DNA from: SVTX01 sp051867975 | GTDB lineage: Bacteria > Bacillota > Clostridia > Oscillospirales > CAG-272 | Length of the DNA: 38,315 bases | Assembly: GCA_051867975.1 (NCBI GenBank) | Contig: JBJDZM010000077.1 | Span: forward strand, 1 to 38,315 | Direction of reading: 5' to 3' | In this document: piece by piece, positions 25,061-31,735 of the stretch | Position numbering within the stretch: the stretch's first letter is position 1 | How the letters are laid out: each line of letters starts with the position of its first letter | Made by a program: the position numbers and the translations under genes | Notes under the pieces: model-generated | What the model was told of the DNA's origin: nothing | Seen by the model: only the letters and a program-made list of their open reading frames with translations | The model's database searches: none

Positions 25061-25132
25061 ATGAATGAAATTATTTGAAACGGCGATTATACCGTCCAAG
25101 TTCAGTTCCCTTCAGAACAAAGAATGAACTGA
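25061..25132 (+). pseudogene. Possible remnant of a small mobile-element gene
   Basis: AGAAAGGATGATAACAG, a good ribosome site, leads into ATG AAT GAA ATT ATT TGA, so the frame stops after five codons. It continues as NGDYT and stops again at 25130. The MNEII-x-NGDY pattern reminds me of the N-terminus of small TnpV-type proteins of clostridial transposons. The match is short and the idea is tentative. The upstream GCAAGCCTTGCGTTTTGGC tract also looks like element-derived sequence. Confidence 0.25.
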
Positions 25133-25152
25133 AGAATGATTGCCGAAAAATG

Positions 25153-25181
25153 TTGACATAAGCCTTATTCTGTGTTACAAT
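25153..25181 (+). promoter_or_regulatory. Promoter for the U32-family gene
   Basis: TTGACA at 25153-25158 and TACAAT at 25176-25181 are 17 bp apart. Transcription would start near 25188, which makes the first in-frame ATG (25189) essentially leaderless and argues for the ATG at 25216. Confidence 0.85.
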
Positions 25182-25215
25182 AAACCGAATGAATATGTCG
25201 GAGAACAGATACAGC

Positions 25216-26517
25216 ATGAAAAACAAATACATAAAGGCGCCCGAGCTGCTATCTCCTGCGGGAAACTTTGAAAAGCTCAAAGCCGCCCTGCTCTACGGCG
25301 CGGATGCGGTCTACCTCGCGGGGCAGAGTTTCGGTATGCGCTCGGCGGCGGACAATTTCTCGGTCGAAGAACTATATGATGCGGTCAAATACACGCATGA
25401 GCGCGGAAAACGGCTCTTTTTGACTCTCAACACCATGCCGCACGGCGACGAATATGCCGCGTTGCGGGAGTTTTTGCGTGAAATAAAGGATTTCGGAATC
25501 GACGCTTATATCGTCGCAGACCTCGGCGTTATGGCGACTCTGCGTGAGATAATCCCCGATGCCGAAATACACGTCTCGACTCAGGCGAGCATCGTCTCTC
25601 CCGAGGCGGCTATGGCGTACGTTGCGATGGGCGCAAAACGGTTAGTGCTGGCGCGTGAGCTTGACCTTGAAGAGATTAAGGCAATACGCCTTCGCATACC
25701 GCAGGACGTTGAGCTTGAAGCCTTTATTCACGGCTCGATGTGCGTGTCGTACAGCGGTCGGTGCATGCTCTCGAATCTTATGACGGGGCGCGACGCAAAC
25801 CGCGGAAAATGCACTCAGCCCTGCCGTTGGAACTATATAATTTATGAAGAAAAACGCCCCGACCTGCCAATACCTATCGAGCAGACCGAGCTTGGCACAT
25901 TCATTATGTCCTCAAAGGACATGTGCACGATTGAGCATATTCCCGAGCTTATTGAGGCAGGGATAAATTCCTTCAAAATCGAGGGAAGAATGAAGAGTGC
26001 GTACTACACTGCGGTCGTGACGAATGCCTACCGCATGGCAATCGATGCCTATATGAACGCGCCCGACAATTACGAGTATAACCCCTTGTGGCTGCGTGAG
26101 CTTGAAAGTGTTTCGCACCGTGAATATTGCACGGGATATTACCTCGACAAACCGCTTGAAAACGCGCAGCTCGGAACGCAGACGGGATATATCCGCGACA
26201 AGGCATATTTTGCCACCGCTGTCGAGTATGATGAGGGTGAGGCCGAAAAGCTCGCCGCGTCAGGTGTCGCGCTTGAAGCCGAGGGCGGCAGACTCTACCG
26301 CTTTATCCAGCGCAATAAGGTGAAGGTCGGAGACTCCGCCGAGATCATTTCGCCCGGAAAACTCGGCTCTCCCCTTACCGTCAGGGAACTCTATCTCCCG
26401 AACGGCGAAGTATTAGAGAGCGCACCGCACCCGTCGATGATATTCTGGGCGAGGATACCGTTTGAGGTGTATGAAGGCGATATAATGCGTGCAGCGGATG
26501 GTGCGTTCATTCAATAA
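25216..26517 (+). CDS. Peptidase U32 family protein
   Basis: The 433-residue protein (from ATG 25216, GGAG 12 nt upstream; ATGs at 25189 and 25195 are alternatives) has the U32 opening ELLSPAGNFEKLKAAL, the signature EAFIHGSMCVSYSGRC followed by a Cys cluster (GKCTQPCRW), and SFKIEGRMKS. Cys residues in this arrangement hold an iron-sulfur cluster in RNA- or ubiquinone-hydroxylating members such as RlhA and UbiU; others are called collagenase-like proteases. I infer an Fe-S enzyme acting on RNA or a small molecule rather than a true protease. It stands alone behind its own promoter. Confidence 0.92.
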   Translation: MKNKYIKAPELLSPAGNFEKLKAALLYGADAVYLAGQSFGMRSAADNFSVEELYDAVKYTHERGKRLFLTLNTMPHGDEYAALREFLREIKDFGIDAYIVADLGVMATLREIIPDAEIHVSTQASIVSPEAAMAYVAMGAKRLVLARELDLEEIKAIRLRIPQDVELEAFIHGSMCVSYSGRCMLSNLMTGRDANRGKCTQPCRWNYIIYEEKRPDLPIPIEQTELGTFIMSSKDMCTIEHIPELIEAGINSFKIEGRMKSAYYTAVVTNAYRMAIDAYMNAPDNYEYNPLWLRELESVSHREYCTGYYLDKPLENAQLGTQTGYIRDKAYFATAVEYDEGEAEKLAASGVALEAEGGRLYRFIQRNKVKVGDSAEIISPGKLGSPLTVRELYLPNGEVLESAPHPSMIFWARIPFEVYEGDIMRAADGAFIQ

Positions 26518-26683
26518 GCTTCGCAATACGGCGTTGCTACTCGAAAGCAGCTTGACGTAGGTAACTACGCCTGCGCTTTGCTTTCTCCGTTGCGCCTTGT
26601 CTTGCTTGCTTCTTGAACGAACTTGGTTTAATTTAAGAGGTGTCCGCCCAATAAGCGGCGCAATACGGCTGTGCGTGACGCCT
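26512..26683 (+). repeat. Degenerate direct repeat after the U32 gene
   Basis: AATAAGCTTCGCAATACGGC at 26514-26533 recurs as AATAAGCGGCGCAATACGGC at 26650-26669. Between them are small hairpins such as CGTAGGTAACTACG. The first copy overlaps the U32 stop codon. No gene is visible. Confidence 0.6.
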
Positions 26684-26910
26684 TTCTATCAAATGATGAA
26701 GATTTTAAACCGTTTGGTGCGGCGGGAGATAAACCCCCGCCCTACGGTTGGTGGCGGCGCAAATCTATCAAATGATGATTGTTTTGATCTGTTTGGTGCG
26801 GCGGGAGATAAACCCCCGCCCTACGGTTGGTGGCGGCGCAAATCTATCAAATGATGATTGTTTTGATCTGTTTGGTGCGGCGGGAGATAAACCCCCGCCC
26901 TACGGTTGTA
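26684..26910 (+). repeat. Tandem array of the 79-bp repeat, three units
   Basis: Units start near 26685, 26764 and 26843, period 79 bp. Each has TCTATCAAATGATGA, a GTTTGGTGCGGCGGGAG block, AACCCCCGCCCTACGG and GTTGGTGGCGGCGC. Units two and three are identical through CCCTACGGTTG; unit one differs in the middle block. The GGCGGGAG/ACCCCCGCC part can form a hairpin. Near-identical units suggest recent expansion. Confidence 0.9.
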
Positions 26911-26956
26911 GAGCGAGATTTCGTTATGGGAATGTTGTTAAATTATACTCTTTGAT

Positions 26957-27055
26957 ACAAGTTAGATATAATACGATAAATGAGTTTGCCTTTTCGCTTT
27001 CCACATAATAGAAATCAAAATACAAGTTAAACATAATACGATAAATGAGTTTACC
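26957..27055 (+). repeat. 34-bp direct repeat, period 65
   Basis: ACAAGTTAGATATAATACGATAAATGAGTTTGCC's leading part at 26957 recurs at 27022 as ACAAGTTAAACATAATACG, continuing through ATAAATGAGTTTACC at 27055. Three bases differ. The spacer is AT-rich. Confidence 0.75.
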
Positions 27056-27104
27056 GTCAAATCGTAGGGCGGGTGGCTTGCTCCCGCAGTTCCAAAACAC
27101 ATTC
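27056..27104 (-). repeat. Single partial unit of the 79-bp repeat, inverted
   Basis: CGTAGGGCGGGTGGCTTGCTCCCGC at 27061 onward is the hairpin core of the 79-bp repeat in the opposite orientation to the array at 26684-26910. The flanks are not conserved. Confidence 0.6.
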
Positions 27105-27400
27105 ATTTTTTTACTTAGAGAGACTTTGTATTTAGTTTTGCTTTCTCGGCTGGGTTCAACACTGTTGCAACACGGAATATCTCAGTAGGTTGAAATTGAA
27201 AAGTGACTCGGACTCCCTGCTTGCAGGGAGCGGTTTGCACCAAATTGATTTTGTTTTAGTTCTGCAATACGGTGCATATTGCGTCTACCTCACCTTAGTT
27301 AGAACCCCATGCGAGAAAGCTTTTGCGGAGCTTTTCTCGAAAAGCGACCGCGTCTCCCCCGCATCCTCGCATCCCATTCTCAGCACAATCTAACTTCCAC
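27105..27400 (-). repeat. Composite intergenic repeat, copy D
   Basis: On the minus strand this copy starts with AGTTAGATTGTGC, has the GACGCGGTCGCTTTTCGAG hairpin module shared with copy B, GGGGTTCTAACTAAGGTGAGG, then an insertion of about 100 bp with a CTCCCTGCAAGCAGGGAG hairpin, CAACCTACTGAGATATTCCG, GTTGAACCCAGCCGA and the AAAGTCTCTCTAAG end. It lies just upstream of uppP, but I cannot point to a uppP promoter in it. Confidence 0.75.
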
Positions 27401-27417
27401 ATACCACGGAGGCAAAC

Positions 27418-28317
27418 ATGAAAGAATTTATAGAAATACTAAAAGCGATAATATTCGGCGTTGTCGAGGGCATCACGGAGTGGTTGCCCGTAAGCTCGAC
27501 GGGGCATCTGATACTGCTTGACGAGTTTTTAAAGCTCGATGTGGCAAACGGACTCGGTCAGGGCTTTGCCGACGAATACATGAGCATGTTTGAGGTCGTC
27601 ATTCAGCTTGGCGCGATTCTGGCGGTCGTGGTCATGTTTTTCCGCAAGCTCAATCCCTTCGCACCGTCGAAAAGCAGGGTTGAGAAGAGGGCGACGTGGT
27701 CACTGTGGTTCAAGGTCGCAGTCGCAAGTATTCCCGCCGCGCTTATCGGAATTGTCGGCGACAAGATACTTGAAAAGGTCACGGGCAAGGACATCGACGG
27801 CTGGATATACAACGCGATAACCGTTGCGGCGGCACTCATCGTCTACGGCGTACTCTTTATCGTGGTTGAAAAATGGCAGGCGAACAAGCCGACAGTAGTC
27901 GATGACGTACACAATATTTCCTATTCTCAGGCGATGCTCGTCGGTTGCTTCCAGGCTCTTTCCATCGTGCCGGGAACGTCGCGCTCCGGCTCTACGATAC
28001 TCGGCGCGCGCATAATCGGCATCGCACGCCCTGCGGCGGCTGAATTTTCCTTCTTTATGGGAATTCCGGCAATGGTCGGCGCGAGCCTTATCAAGGGCTA
28101 CGGATTTTTCGACTTCGTGGCTGAAAACAATATCAGCGTCCCGACTCTTGCGTGGGTTGTTCTGGCGGTTGCAAGCGTCGTTGCGTTTGCAGTCTCGATG
28201 GCGGCTATTAAATTCCTCATGGAATTCGTCAAGAAGCACAGCTTTGCGCCCTTCGGAGTCTACCGCATCATTCTCGGCGCGCTCGTGCTTATGTTCATGG
28301 TCTTCGGCATAATCTGA
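27418..28317 (+). CDS. uppP: Undecaprenyl-diphosphate phosphatase
   Basis: This BacA-type membrane enzyme converts undecaprenyl pyrophosphate to the monophosphate carrier of cell-wall precursors; over-expression gives bacitracin resistance in known cases. The 299-residue protein has the two family motifs GVVEGITEWLPVSSTGH near residue 14 and PGTSRSGST near residue 182, holding the catalytic Glu, Ser and Arg residues, and about eight membrane segments. CACGGAGG precedes the ATG. The RNase M5-like gene starts 2 bp after its stop. Confidence 0.96.
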   Translation: MKEFIEILKAIIFGVVEGITEWLPVSSTGHLILLDEFLKLDVANGLGQGFADEYMSMFEVVIQLGAILAVVVMFFRKLNPFAPSKSRVEKRATWSLWFKVAVASIPAALIGIVGDKILEKVTGKDIDGWIYNAITVAAALIVYGVLFIVVEKWQANKPTVVDDVHNISYSQAMLVGCFQALSIVPGTSRSGSTILGARIIGIARPAAAEFSFFMGIPAMVGASLIKGYGFFDFVAENNISVPTLAWVVLAVASVVAFAVSMAAIKFLMEFVKKHSFAPFGVYRIILGALVLMFMVFGII

Positions 28318-28319
28318 GC

Positions 28320-28922
28320 ATGGAAAAAATGAAAATTGACCTTCCCATCATCGTGGAAGGGAAGTACGACAAGATAAAGATTTTGTCGATTGCCGATGCC
28401 TGCGTTATCGCGACCGACGGATTCGGAGTTTTCAAAAATTCCGAGCGGCTATCGCTTATCAAAAGGCTTGCACGGCAGTCAAAAATCATAGTGCTTACCG
28501 ACTCGGACGGCGCGGGCAAGCTGATACGCTCGCACATCACCTCGGCAATACCGCGCGAGCGAATTATTCAGCTCTACACGCCGCAGGTCAAGGGCAAGGA
28601 GAGGAGAAAGACGGCGCCGAGCGCCGAGGGTTATCTCGGGGTTGAAGGGACCGAAGCCGAGACCTTGCGCCAAATACTCATGCCTTTTTCGTCGGGCATG
28701 ACTGACGATTTTTCCGCACGCGAGGAGATAACCAAAGCCGACATGTTTGAGGCAGGACTCACGGGTGCGCCCGACTCGGCAGAGCGGCGCGACGAGCTGG
28801 CATTGTCACTCGGACTGCCGCGCGGTATGACACCGAACGCACTGCTTGCCGCACTCAACGTGCTGATGCGCCGAGAGGAATTTACGTCGAAATATCAGAA
28901 GAGAATCCAGACAGACAAATAA
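28320..28922 (+). CDS. Ribonuclease M5-like TOPRIM protein
   Basis: RNase M5 cuts the 5S rRNA precursor in Gram-positive bacteria. This 200-residue protein has the TOPRIM glutamate motif IIVEGKYDKIK near residue 10 and the DSDGAG motif near residue 61, followed by PQVKGKERRK and SAEGYLGVEG, the C-terminal pattern of RNase M5 relatives (DUF4093-type). No good ribosome site precedes the ATG at 28320, two bases after uppP, so translation is probably coupled. An ATG at 28329 would start three residues later. Assignment to rnmV is likely but the C-terminal domain differs among relatives. Confidence 0.85.
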   Translation: MEKMKIDLPIIVEGKYDKIKILSIADACVIATDGFGVFKNSERLSLIKRLARQSKIIVLTDSDGAGKLIRSHITSAIPRERIIQLYTPQVKGKERRKTAPSAEGYLGVEGTEAETLRQILMPFSSGMTDDFSAREEITKADMFEAGLTGAPDSAERRDELALSLGLPRGMTPNALLAALNVLMRREEFTSKYQKRIQTDK

Positions 28923-28929
28923 ACGAAAA

Positions 28930-28980
28930 GCCCGATGAAGCAAGGCGGCTCTCTTATCTTGAGTGCCGAGTTCATCGGGC
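28930..28980. terminator. Convergent terminator hairpin
   Basis: GCCCGATGAA at 28930-28939 pairs with TTCATCGGGC at 28971-28980 around a 31-nt loop, with a short T run on + (GATTTTT). It lies between two convergent genes and may serve both. Confidence 0.65.
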
Positions 28981-28985
28981 GATTT

Positions 28986-29414
28986 TTATACGTATACGGT
29001 CCTTTCGGACAGGGTGGCTATCTGCTTGTAGCGGCTGAGAGGATTGTCGCCGTAGCAGACTGTGACATCGGAGGCGCACGCAAGTGCGGATGCCATGCCA
29101 TAAGGCACCTCCCACGGATTGTCGCTTATATTGCTTATATATTCAAAGCCGTCAAACGGTATTTTGGTATATTCCATATCTTTCAGATTGTCGGGCAAAA
29201 ACGCAATTATTTGACAATTGTCTTTTTGGGTCATCTCCTTTGCGGCTTTTACGGCGTGCAGTGCGGCGATATCGATCGCGGGATTTGCGCCGACGTAAAA
29301 GGTTACCGACTTGTGATGCAAAATGTAATACTTGACGACCTTTGTGAGCTTTCTTTCAAGCAAACGGGGGTTTCTAATCTCTTGTTCTCCGATTATCGCG
29401 ACTTTGTAAGGCAT
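28986..29414 (-). CDS. Hypothetical protein, possible SLOG/Rossmann-like
   Basis: I do not recognise this 142-residue protein with certainty. It starts VAIIGEQEIRNP, has an alternating beta-alpha pattern with VTFYVGANPAIDIAAL near residue 38 and IIAFLPDN near residue 68, and lacks membrane segments. The layout recalls small SLOG-fold nucleotide-binding proteins. The ATG at 29414 lacks a close ribosome site; a strong TTTGGAGG lies about 23 nt upstream, separated by GGGTAATCCC, which could fold and bring it nearer. It lies just after the terminator of the predicted structured RNA. Confidence 0.6.
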   Translation of the reverse strand: MPYKVAIIGEQEIRNPRLLERKLTKVVKYYILHHKSVTFYVGANPAIDIAALHAVKAAKEMTQKDNCQIIAFLPDNLKDMEYTKIPFDGFEYISNISDNPWEVPYGMASALACASDVTVCYGDNPLSRYKQIATLSERTVYV

Positions 29415-29446
29415 GGTGATTTTGAGGGATTACCCTTTTCCTCCAA

Positions 29447-29696
29447 ATAAAAAAGTGCACCAACCGAGGTCGATGCACTAAAAACGCAAGCCCCGATTTG
29501 CTGCAACACAAAATCGAAGATAATGCCAATATGACAACAGGTATCACATGCCAATAATCAACCATGGTGGGAACTTGCATTTTTACAAAGTTCTTCCATG
29601 ATTCATTATTGGCTCAAGAAGATACAGTTAACCCATGTACTGTCATTTTTGGCTTTGGGACAGGTGTCCCGCATGAAATATTCGATTTTGTGTTGC
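29447..29696 (-). ncRNA. Predicted ~250-nt structured RNA
   Basis: A perfect promoter on the minus strand starts RNA near 29696. The 5' end TGCAACACAAAATCGAA (29681-29697) is exactly complementary to 29502-29518, a 17-bp closing stem. Inside are a GGGACACCTGTCCC hairpin (29657-29670), paired blocks 29641-29646/29531-29536 and 29649-29653/29525-29529, and a 27-nt imperfect stem 29551-29577/29586-29612. An intrinsic terminator follows at 29448-29479. The result is a rod-like RNA. Candidate families are 6S RNA or a clostridial orphan such as raiA; I cannot decide. A short hydrophobic frame (MQVPTMVDYWHV, from 29580) overlaps the inner arm but has no clear ribosome site. Confidence 0.75.
29448..29479 (-). 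terminator. Intrinsic terminator of the structured RNA
   Basis: On the minus strand AGTGCATCGACC pairs with GGTTGGTGCACT (29454-29479), allowing one mismatch and a wobble, and is followed by a T run. It closes the RNA before the next gene. Confidence 0.85.
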
Positions 29697-29702
29697 AAGG
29701 AT

Positions 29703-29731
29703 ATTATACACCGATTTTTGCGATTTGTCAA
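29703..29731 (-). promoter_or_regulatory. Promoter of the structured RNA
   Basis: TTGACA (29726-29731) and TATAAT (29703-29708) on the minus strand are perfect with a 17-bp spacer. The promoter region closely resembles that of the adjacent AlbA_2 gene: both begin TTGACAAAT and share GAAAAAT/AAAAAT and a G-rich end to the spacer. Confidence 0.92.
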
Positions 29732-29748
29732 TGCAAATGAGAAAAATC

Positions 29749-29761
29749 AGTGAAAATCACT
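29749..29761. promoter_or_regulatory. Palindrome upstream of the RNA promoter
   Basis: AGTGAAAATCACT is a 13-bp palindrome (AGTGA/TCACT) about 18 bp upstream of the -35 of the structured RNA and overlapping the stop codon of the AlbA_2 gene. Near-identical palindromes precede the AlbA_2 gene's own promoter. Confidence 0.65.
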
Positions 29762-31058
29762 TTTTTAGGGAATAGATCTTTTCCGCCCCCCTGCCGACGG
29801 CAACGACAACGCCATCTCTGACCATTTGCCTCATCAGCGTGTAAGCGCGCGTTTTCTTAACCCCGAGAAGGTTCTGCACGTCCTCCTCGGTGATCTGTCC
29901 GTTTTCTGCCAAGAAATCAAGAATCCTTTTCGTTTGGGAAGTACCGTTTACGGCGGCATTTTTTTCAACCGCAAAGCCCTGACGGTTCATGTTCGGCAAA
30001 ATGATCTTAAAGGTATTGGGGGTTACTTCAATGCGAGGCTGAAGCGCGCAATTTGCATAAAGGCTGAAGATCTTACGAATACCCGTACCGTATGACTCGA
30101 TCAGGCGCAGACGGTGAAAGATCTCCGCAAGCTTTTTATTCCGAGGCTGCGAAATGCCGCTCCTGATATCGTCGGGCGAAAGACCCGGAAGCAGTCCGCC
30201 AATCGAGATAAATTCAATCTGACTGTCGTTGACGTTTATGATAATACTTCCGCTGAAGCTGTAATCACGGTGAACTATGGCATTGAGAAGCGCCTCGCGA
30301 AGTGCCTCTTCGGGGTAATCAACCTTTTCTATCCGCTCAAGCCCGCGGAATACCGCCGTGGTTTTGTTGCAAAGCGTCAAATAGGCGAATGAATCCTCAA
30401 GCTGCTTGAAAACCGAGCCGCCGAATTCCTTGCTGTCACGAAAGCTCGTGTTTTCATCGTTGCCGAATACCGCAATTTTCACGGTATGCCCGCATTGGTC
30501 GGAAATTAACATTGCAAGGTTTGTGTAGAGCGAGTCGGACGGATCGGTGATGCCAAGAGCGCGGTACTTGTTTTTATTAAACTCAACGCCGTATTTCTCA
30601 AACGCCCCGAAGGCAGAATCAAACGTCAGCTCCTGCTCCATGGAACGCATTTCCTCAAAGCTGTCACCGTCCGAAGTTTTTATCATCCGGCGGATCTGCT
30701 CGGCGGAAGCCTGAACGCTTGATGCGCCCTGACGGACAAATACACCGCTTGGTTTCAGTCCCTTTGCCCGAAGATAGTACGGCTTGCAGCTGCCCTCGCC
30801 GACAAATATCTTTACCACACCGTTATCCTGCAAGGTGTATTTGATAAACATAGTCACATCGGGCTGAATGGCATCGCGAATACCGTTGGTGATACGGGTG
30901 TATGTTTCGTCAATATTATCGATGCCGACTGCGTTTCCGTTGTTATCGATGCCGACATAGATGACTCCGCCCGAGGTGTTGGCAAATGCAATTACCTCTT
31001 TGTAGATTTCATCTGTTGCCTGAGATTTGAATTCAATATTTTCGGTTTCAAATACCAT
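29757..31058 (-). CDS. AlbA_2 domain / HATPase_c_4 regulator (COG2865-like)
   Basis: The 433-residue protein has three parts: an N-terminal AlbA_2 (Schlafen-related) nucleic-acid-binding domain (EFKSQATDEIYKEVIAFANTSGG, residues about 8-130), a central GHKL-type ATP-binding region with EALLNAIVHRDYS near residue 260 and SYGTGIRKI near residue 320, and a C-terminal winged helix (ITEEDVQNLLGVKKTRAYTLMRQM). GGAGG precedes the ATG. Relatives are called transcriptional regulators or helicase-related; few are characterised, and Schlafen-type AlbA domains also occur in defence and RNA-cleaving proteins. It reads towards the structured RNA and shares promoter architecture with it. Confidence 0.9.
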   Translation of the reverse strand: MVFETENIEFKSQATDEIYKEVIAFANTSGGVIYVGIDNNGNAVGIDNIDETYTRITNGIRDAIQPDVTMFIKYTLQDNGVVKIFVGEGSCKPYYLRAKGLKPSGVFVRQGASSVQASAEQIRRMIKTSDGDSFEEMRSMEQELTFDSAFGAFEKYGVEFNKNKYRALGITDPSDSLYTNLAMLISDQCGHTVKIAVFGNDENTSFRDSKEFGGSVFKQLEDSFAYLTLCNKTTAVFRGLERIEKVDYPEEALREALLNAIVHRDYSFSGSIIINVNDSQIEFISIGGLLPGLSPDDIRSGISQPRNKKLAEIFHRLRLIESYGTGIRKIFSLYANCALQPRIEVTPNTFKIILPNMNRQGFAVEKNAAVNGTSQTKRILDFLAENGQITEEDVQNLLGVKKTRAYTLMRQMVRDGVVVAVGRGAEKIYSLKK

Positions 31059-31091
31059 GAAAATTTCCTCCGTTTTATTTCTGCGTTATAT

Positions 31092-31120
31092 ATTATACCC
31101 CAATTTTCACAATTTGTCAA
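31092..31120 (-). promoter_or_regulatory. Promoter of the AlbA_2 gene
   Basis: TTGACA (31115-31120) and TATAAT (31092-31097) on the minus strand are perfect with 17 bp between them. Start of transcription should be near 31085. Confidence 0.92.
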
Positions 31121-31126
31121 TAAAAA

Positions 31127-31187
31127 AGTGAAGATTCAGTGAAAATTCACTTTTTTCAGTGAAAATTCACTTTTGGGGTGAAAATTT
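31127..31187. promoter_or_regulatory. Palindrome cluster upstream of the AlbA_2 promoter
   Basis: AGTGAAAATTCACT occurs at 31138-31151 and again, identical, at 31158-31171, 20 bp apart. A degenerate copy, AGTGAAGATTCA, lies at 31127-31138 and a half-site GTGAAAATT at 31179-31187. A 20-bp period puts the sites on one face of the helix. This looks like an operator for a dimeric protein, possibly the AlbA_2 protein itself through its winged helix. Confidence 0.7.
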
Positions 31188-31287
31188 GATTTTGTGAAAA
31201 GTGCACAACTTTCGGTTGTGATATTTGTGTCTTTGATACAACAACCGACGAAAATAAAAAATGCAGGGAAAAAATTAGAGTTTTCTA
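31188..31287. other. AT-rich divergent spacer with one stem
   Basis: TCGGTTGT at 31212-31219 and ACAACCGA at 31241-31248 form an 8-bp perfect stem. Otherwise the stretch is AT-rich with no gene. Confidence 0.5.
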
Positions 31288-31339
31288 TTGACAAAATGCG
31301 GTTTTTGATATATAATAGGCGTAGTTAGCATAGGCTAAC
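31288..31339 (+). promoter_or_regulatory. feo promoter with DtxR-like operator
   Basis: TTGACA (31288-31293) and TATAAT (31311-31316) are perfect with a 17-bp spacer. GTTAGCATAGGCTAAC (31324-31339), an inverted repeat with GTTAGC/GCTAAC arms, covers the expected start of transcription. The arms resemble the GGTTAGCCTAACC core of DtxR-family iron-repressor sites, so iron-dependent repression is likely. Confidence 0.85.
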
Positions 31340-31384
31340 CAATCGGTTTTCATATACAAGTTTTCTTACGGAAGGGAGTAGAAT

Positions 31385-31597
31385 ATGACTTTGCTAAACG
31401 CCGAAAAGGGCAAAGAATACGTCATCAAGAGCATTGAAACCCGAGACGAGGAGCTTAATTCCTTTCTTTTTTCGCTCGGATGCTACGCAGGTGAGCCGAT
31501 AACTATTATCACAAAGCGCAAAAGCGGTTGCGTTATCGCAATAAAGGACGGACGCTACCACATAGACGCCGCTCTTGCCGGTTCAATAGCTGTCTGA
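31385..31597 (+). CDS. feoA: Ferrous iron transport protein A
   Basis: FeoA is a small cytosolic SH3-like protein that supports FeoB. The 70 residues have the family pattern LNAEKGKEYVIKSIE, LFSLGCYAGEPITII and a C-terminal ALAGSIAV where FeoA proteins normally have LA..I.V. AAGGGAG precedes the ATG. It is 138 bp upstream of feoB, with a second inverted repeat in the gap. Confidence 0.92.
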   Translation: MTLLNAEKGKEYVIKSIETRDEELNSFLFSLGCYAGEPITIITKRKSGCVIAIKDGRYHIDAALAGSIAV

Positions 31598-31627
31598 TAT
31601 ATTCAGAGGCTAATTTTTTTGGCAGTT

Positions 31628-31645
31628 GGTTAGCGCAGGCTAACC
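31628..31645. promoter_or_regulatory. Second DtxR-like inverted repeat, between feoA and feoB
   Basis: GGTTAGCGCAGGCTAACC has perfect 7-bp arms (GGTTAGC/GCTAACC) and matches the operator before feoA, with one base less in the centre. A TATAAT at 31697-31702 lies downstream but lacks a good -35, so a second repressed promoter for feoB is possible and not certain. Confidence 0.7.
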
Positions 31646-31670
31646 GCAACCGACATTTTTGAACACAGCG

Positions 31671-31694
31671 AATATTTTTTTCGTAAAAAATATT
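31671..31694 (+). repeat. AT-rich hairpin in the feoA-feoB gap
   Basis: AATATTTTTT and its complement AAAAAATATT face each other around TCGT, a ~10-bp stem. It may be part of a leader structure; the A/T stem is weak for a terminator. Confidence 0.5.
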
Positions 31695-31735
31695 TATATA
31701 ATGCAATAAACATTTACGGAAACAGAGGAATAACA

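Noticed and set aside
26684..26910. Possible CRISPR array
   Set aside because: The 79-bp unit repeats without unique spacers between constant 25-40 bp repeats, and there are no cas genes.
26597..27008. Overlapping frames of 85-86 residues with internally repeated peptides
   Set aside because: They are translations of the tandem 79-bp repeat, not genes.
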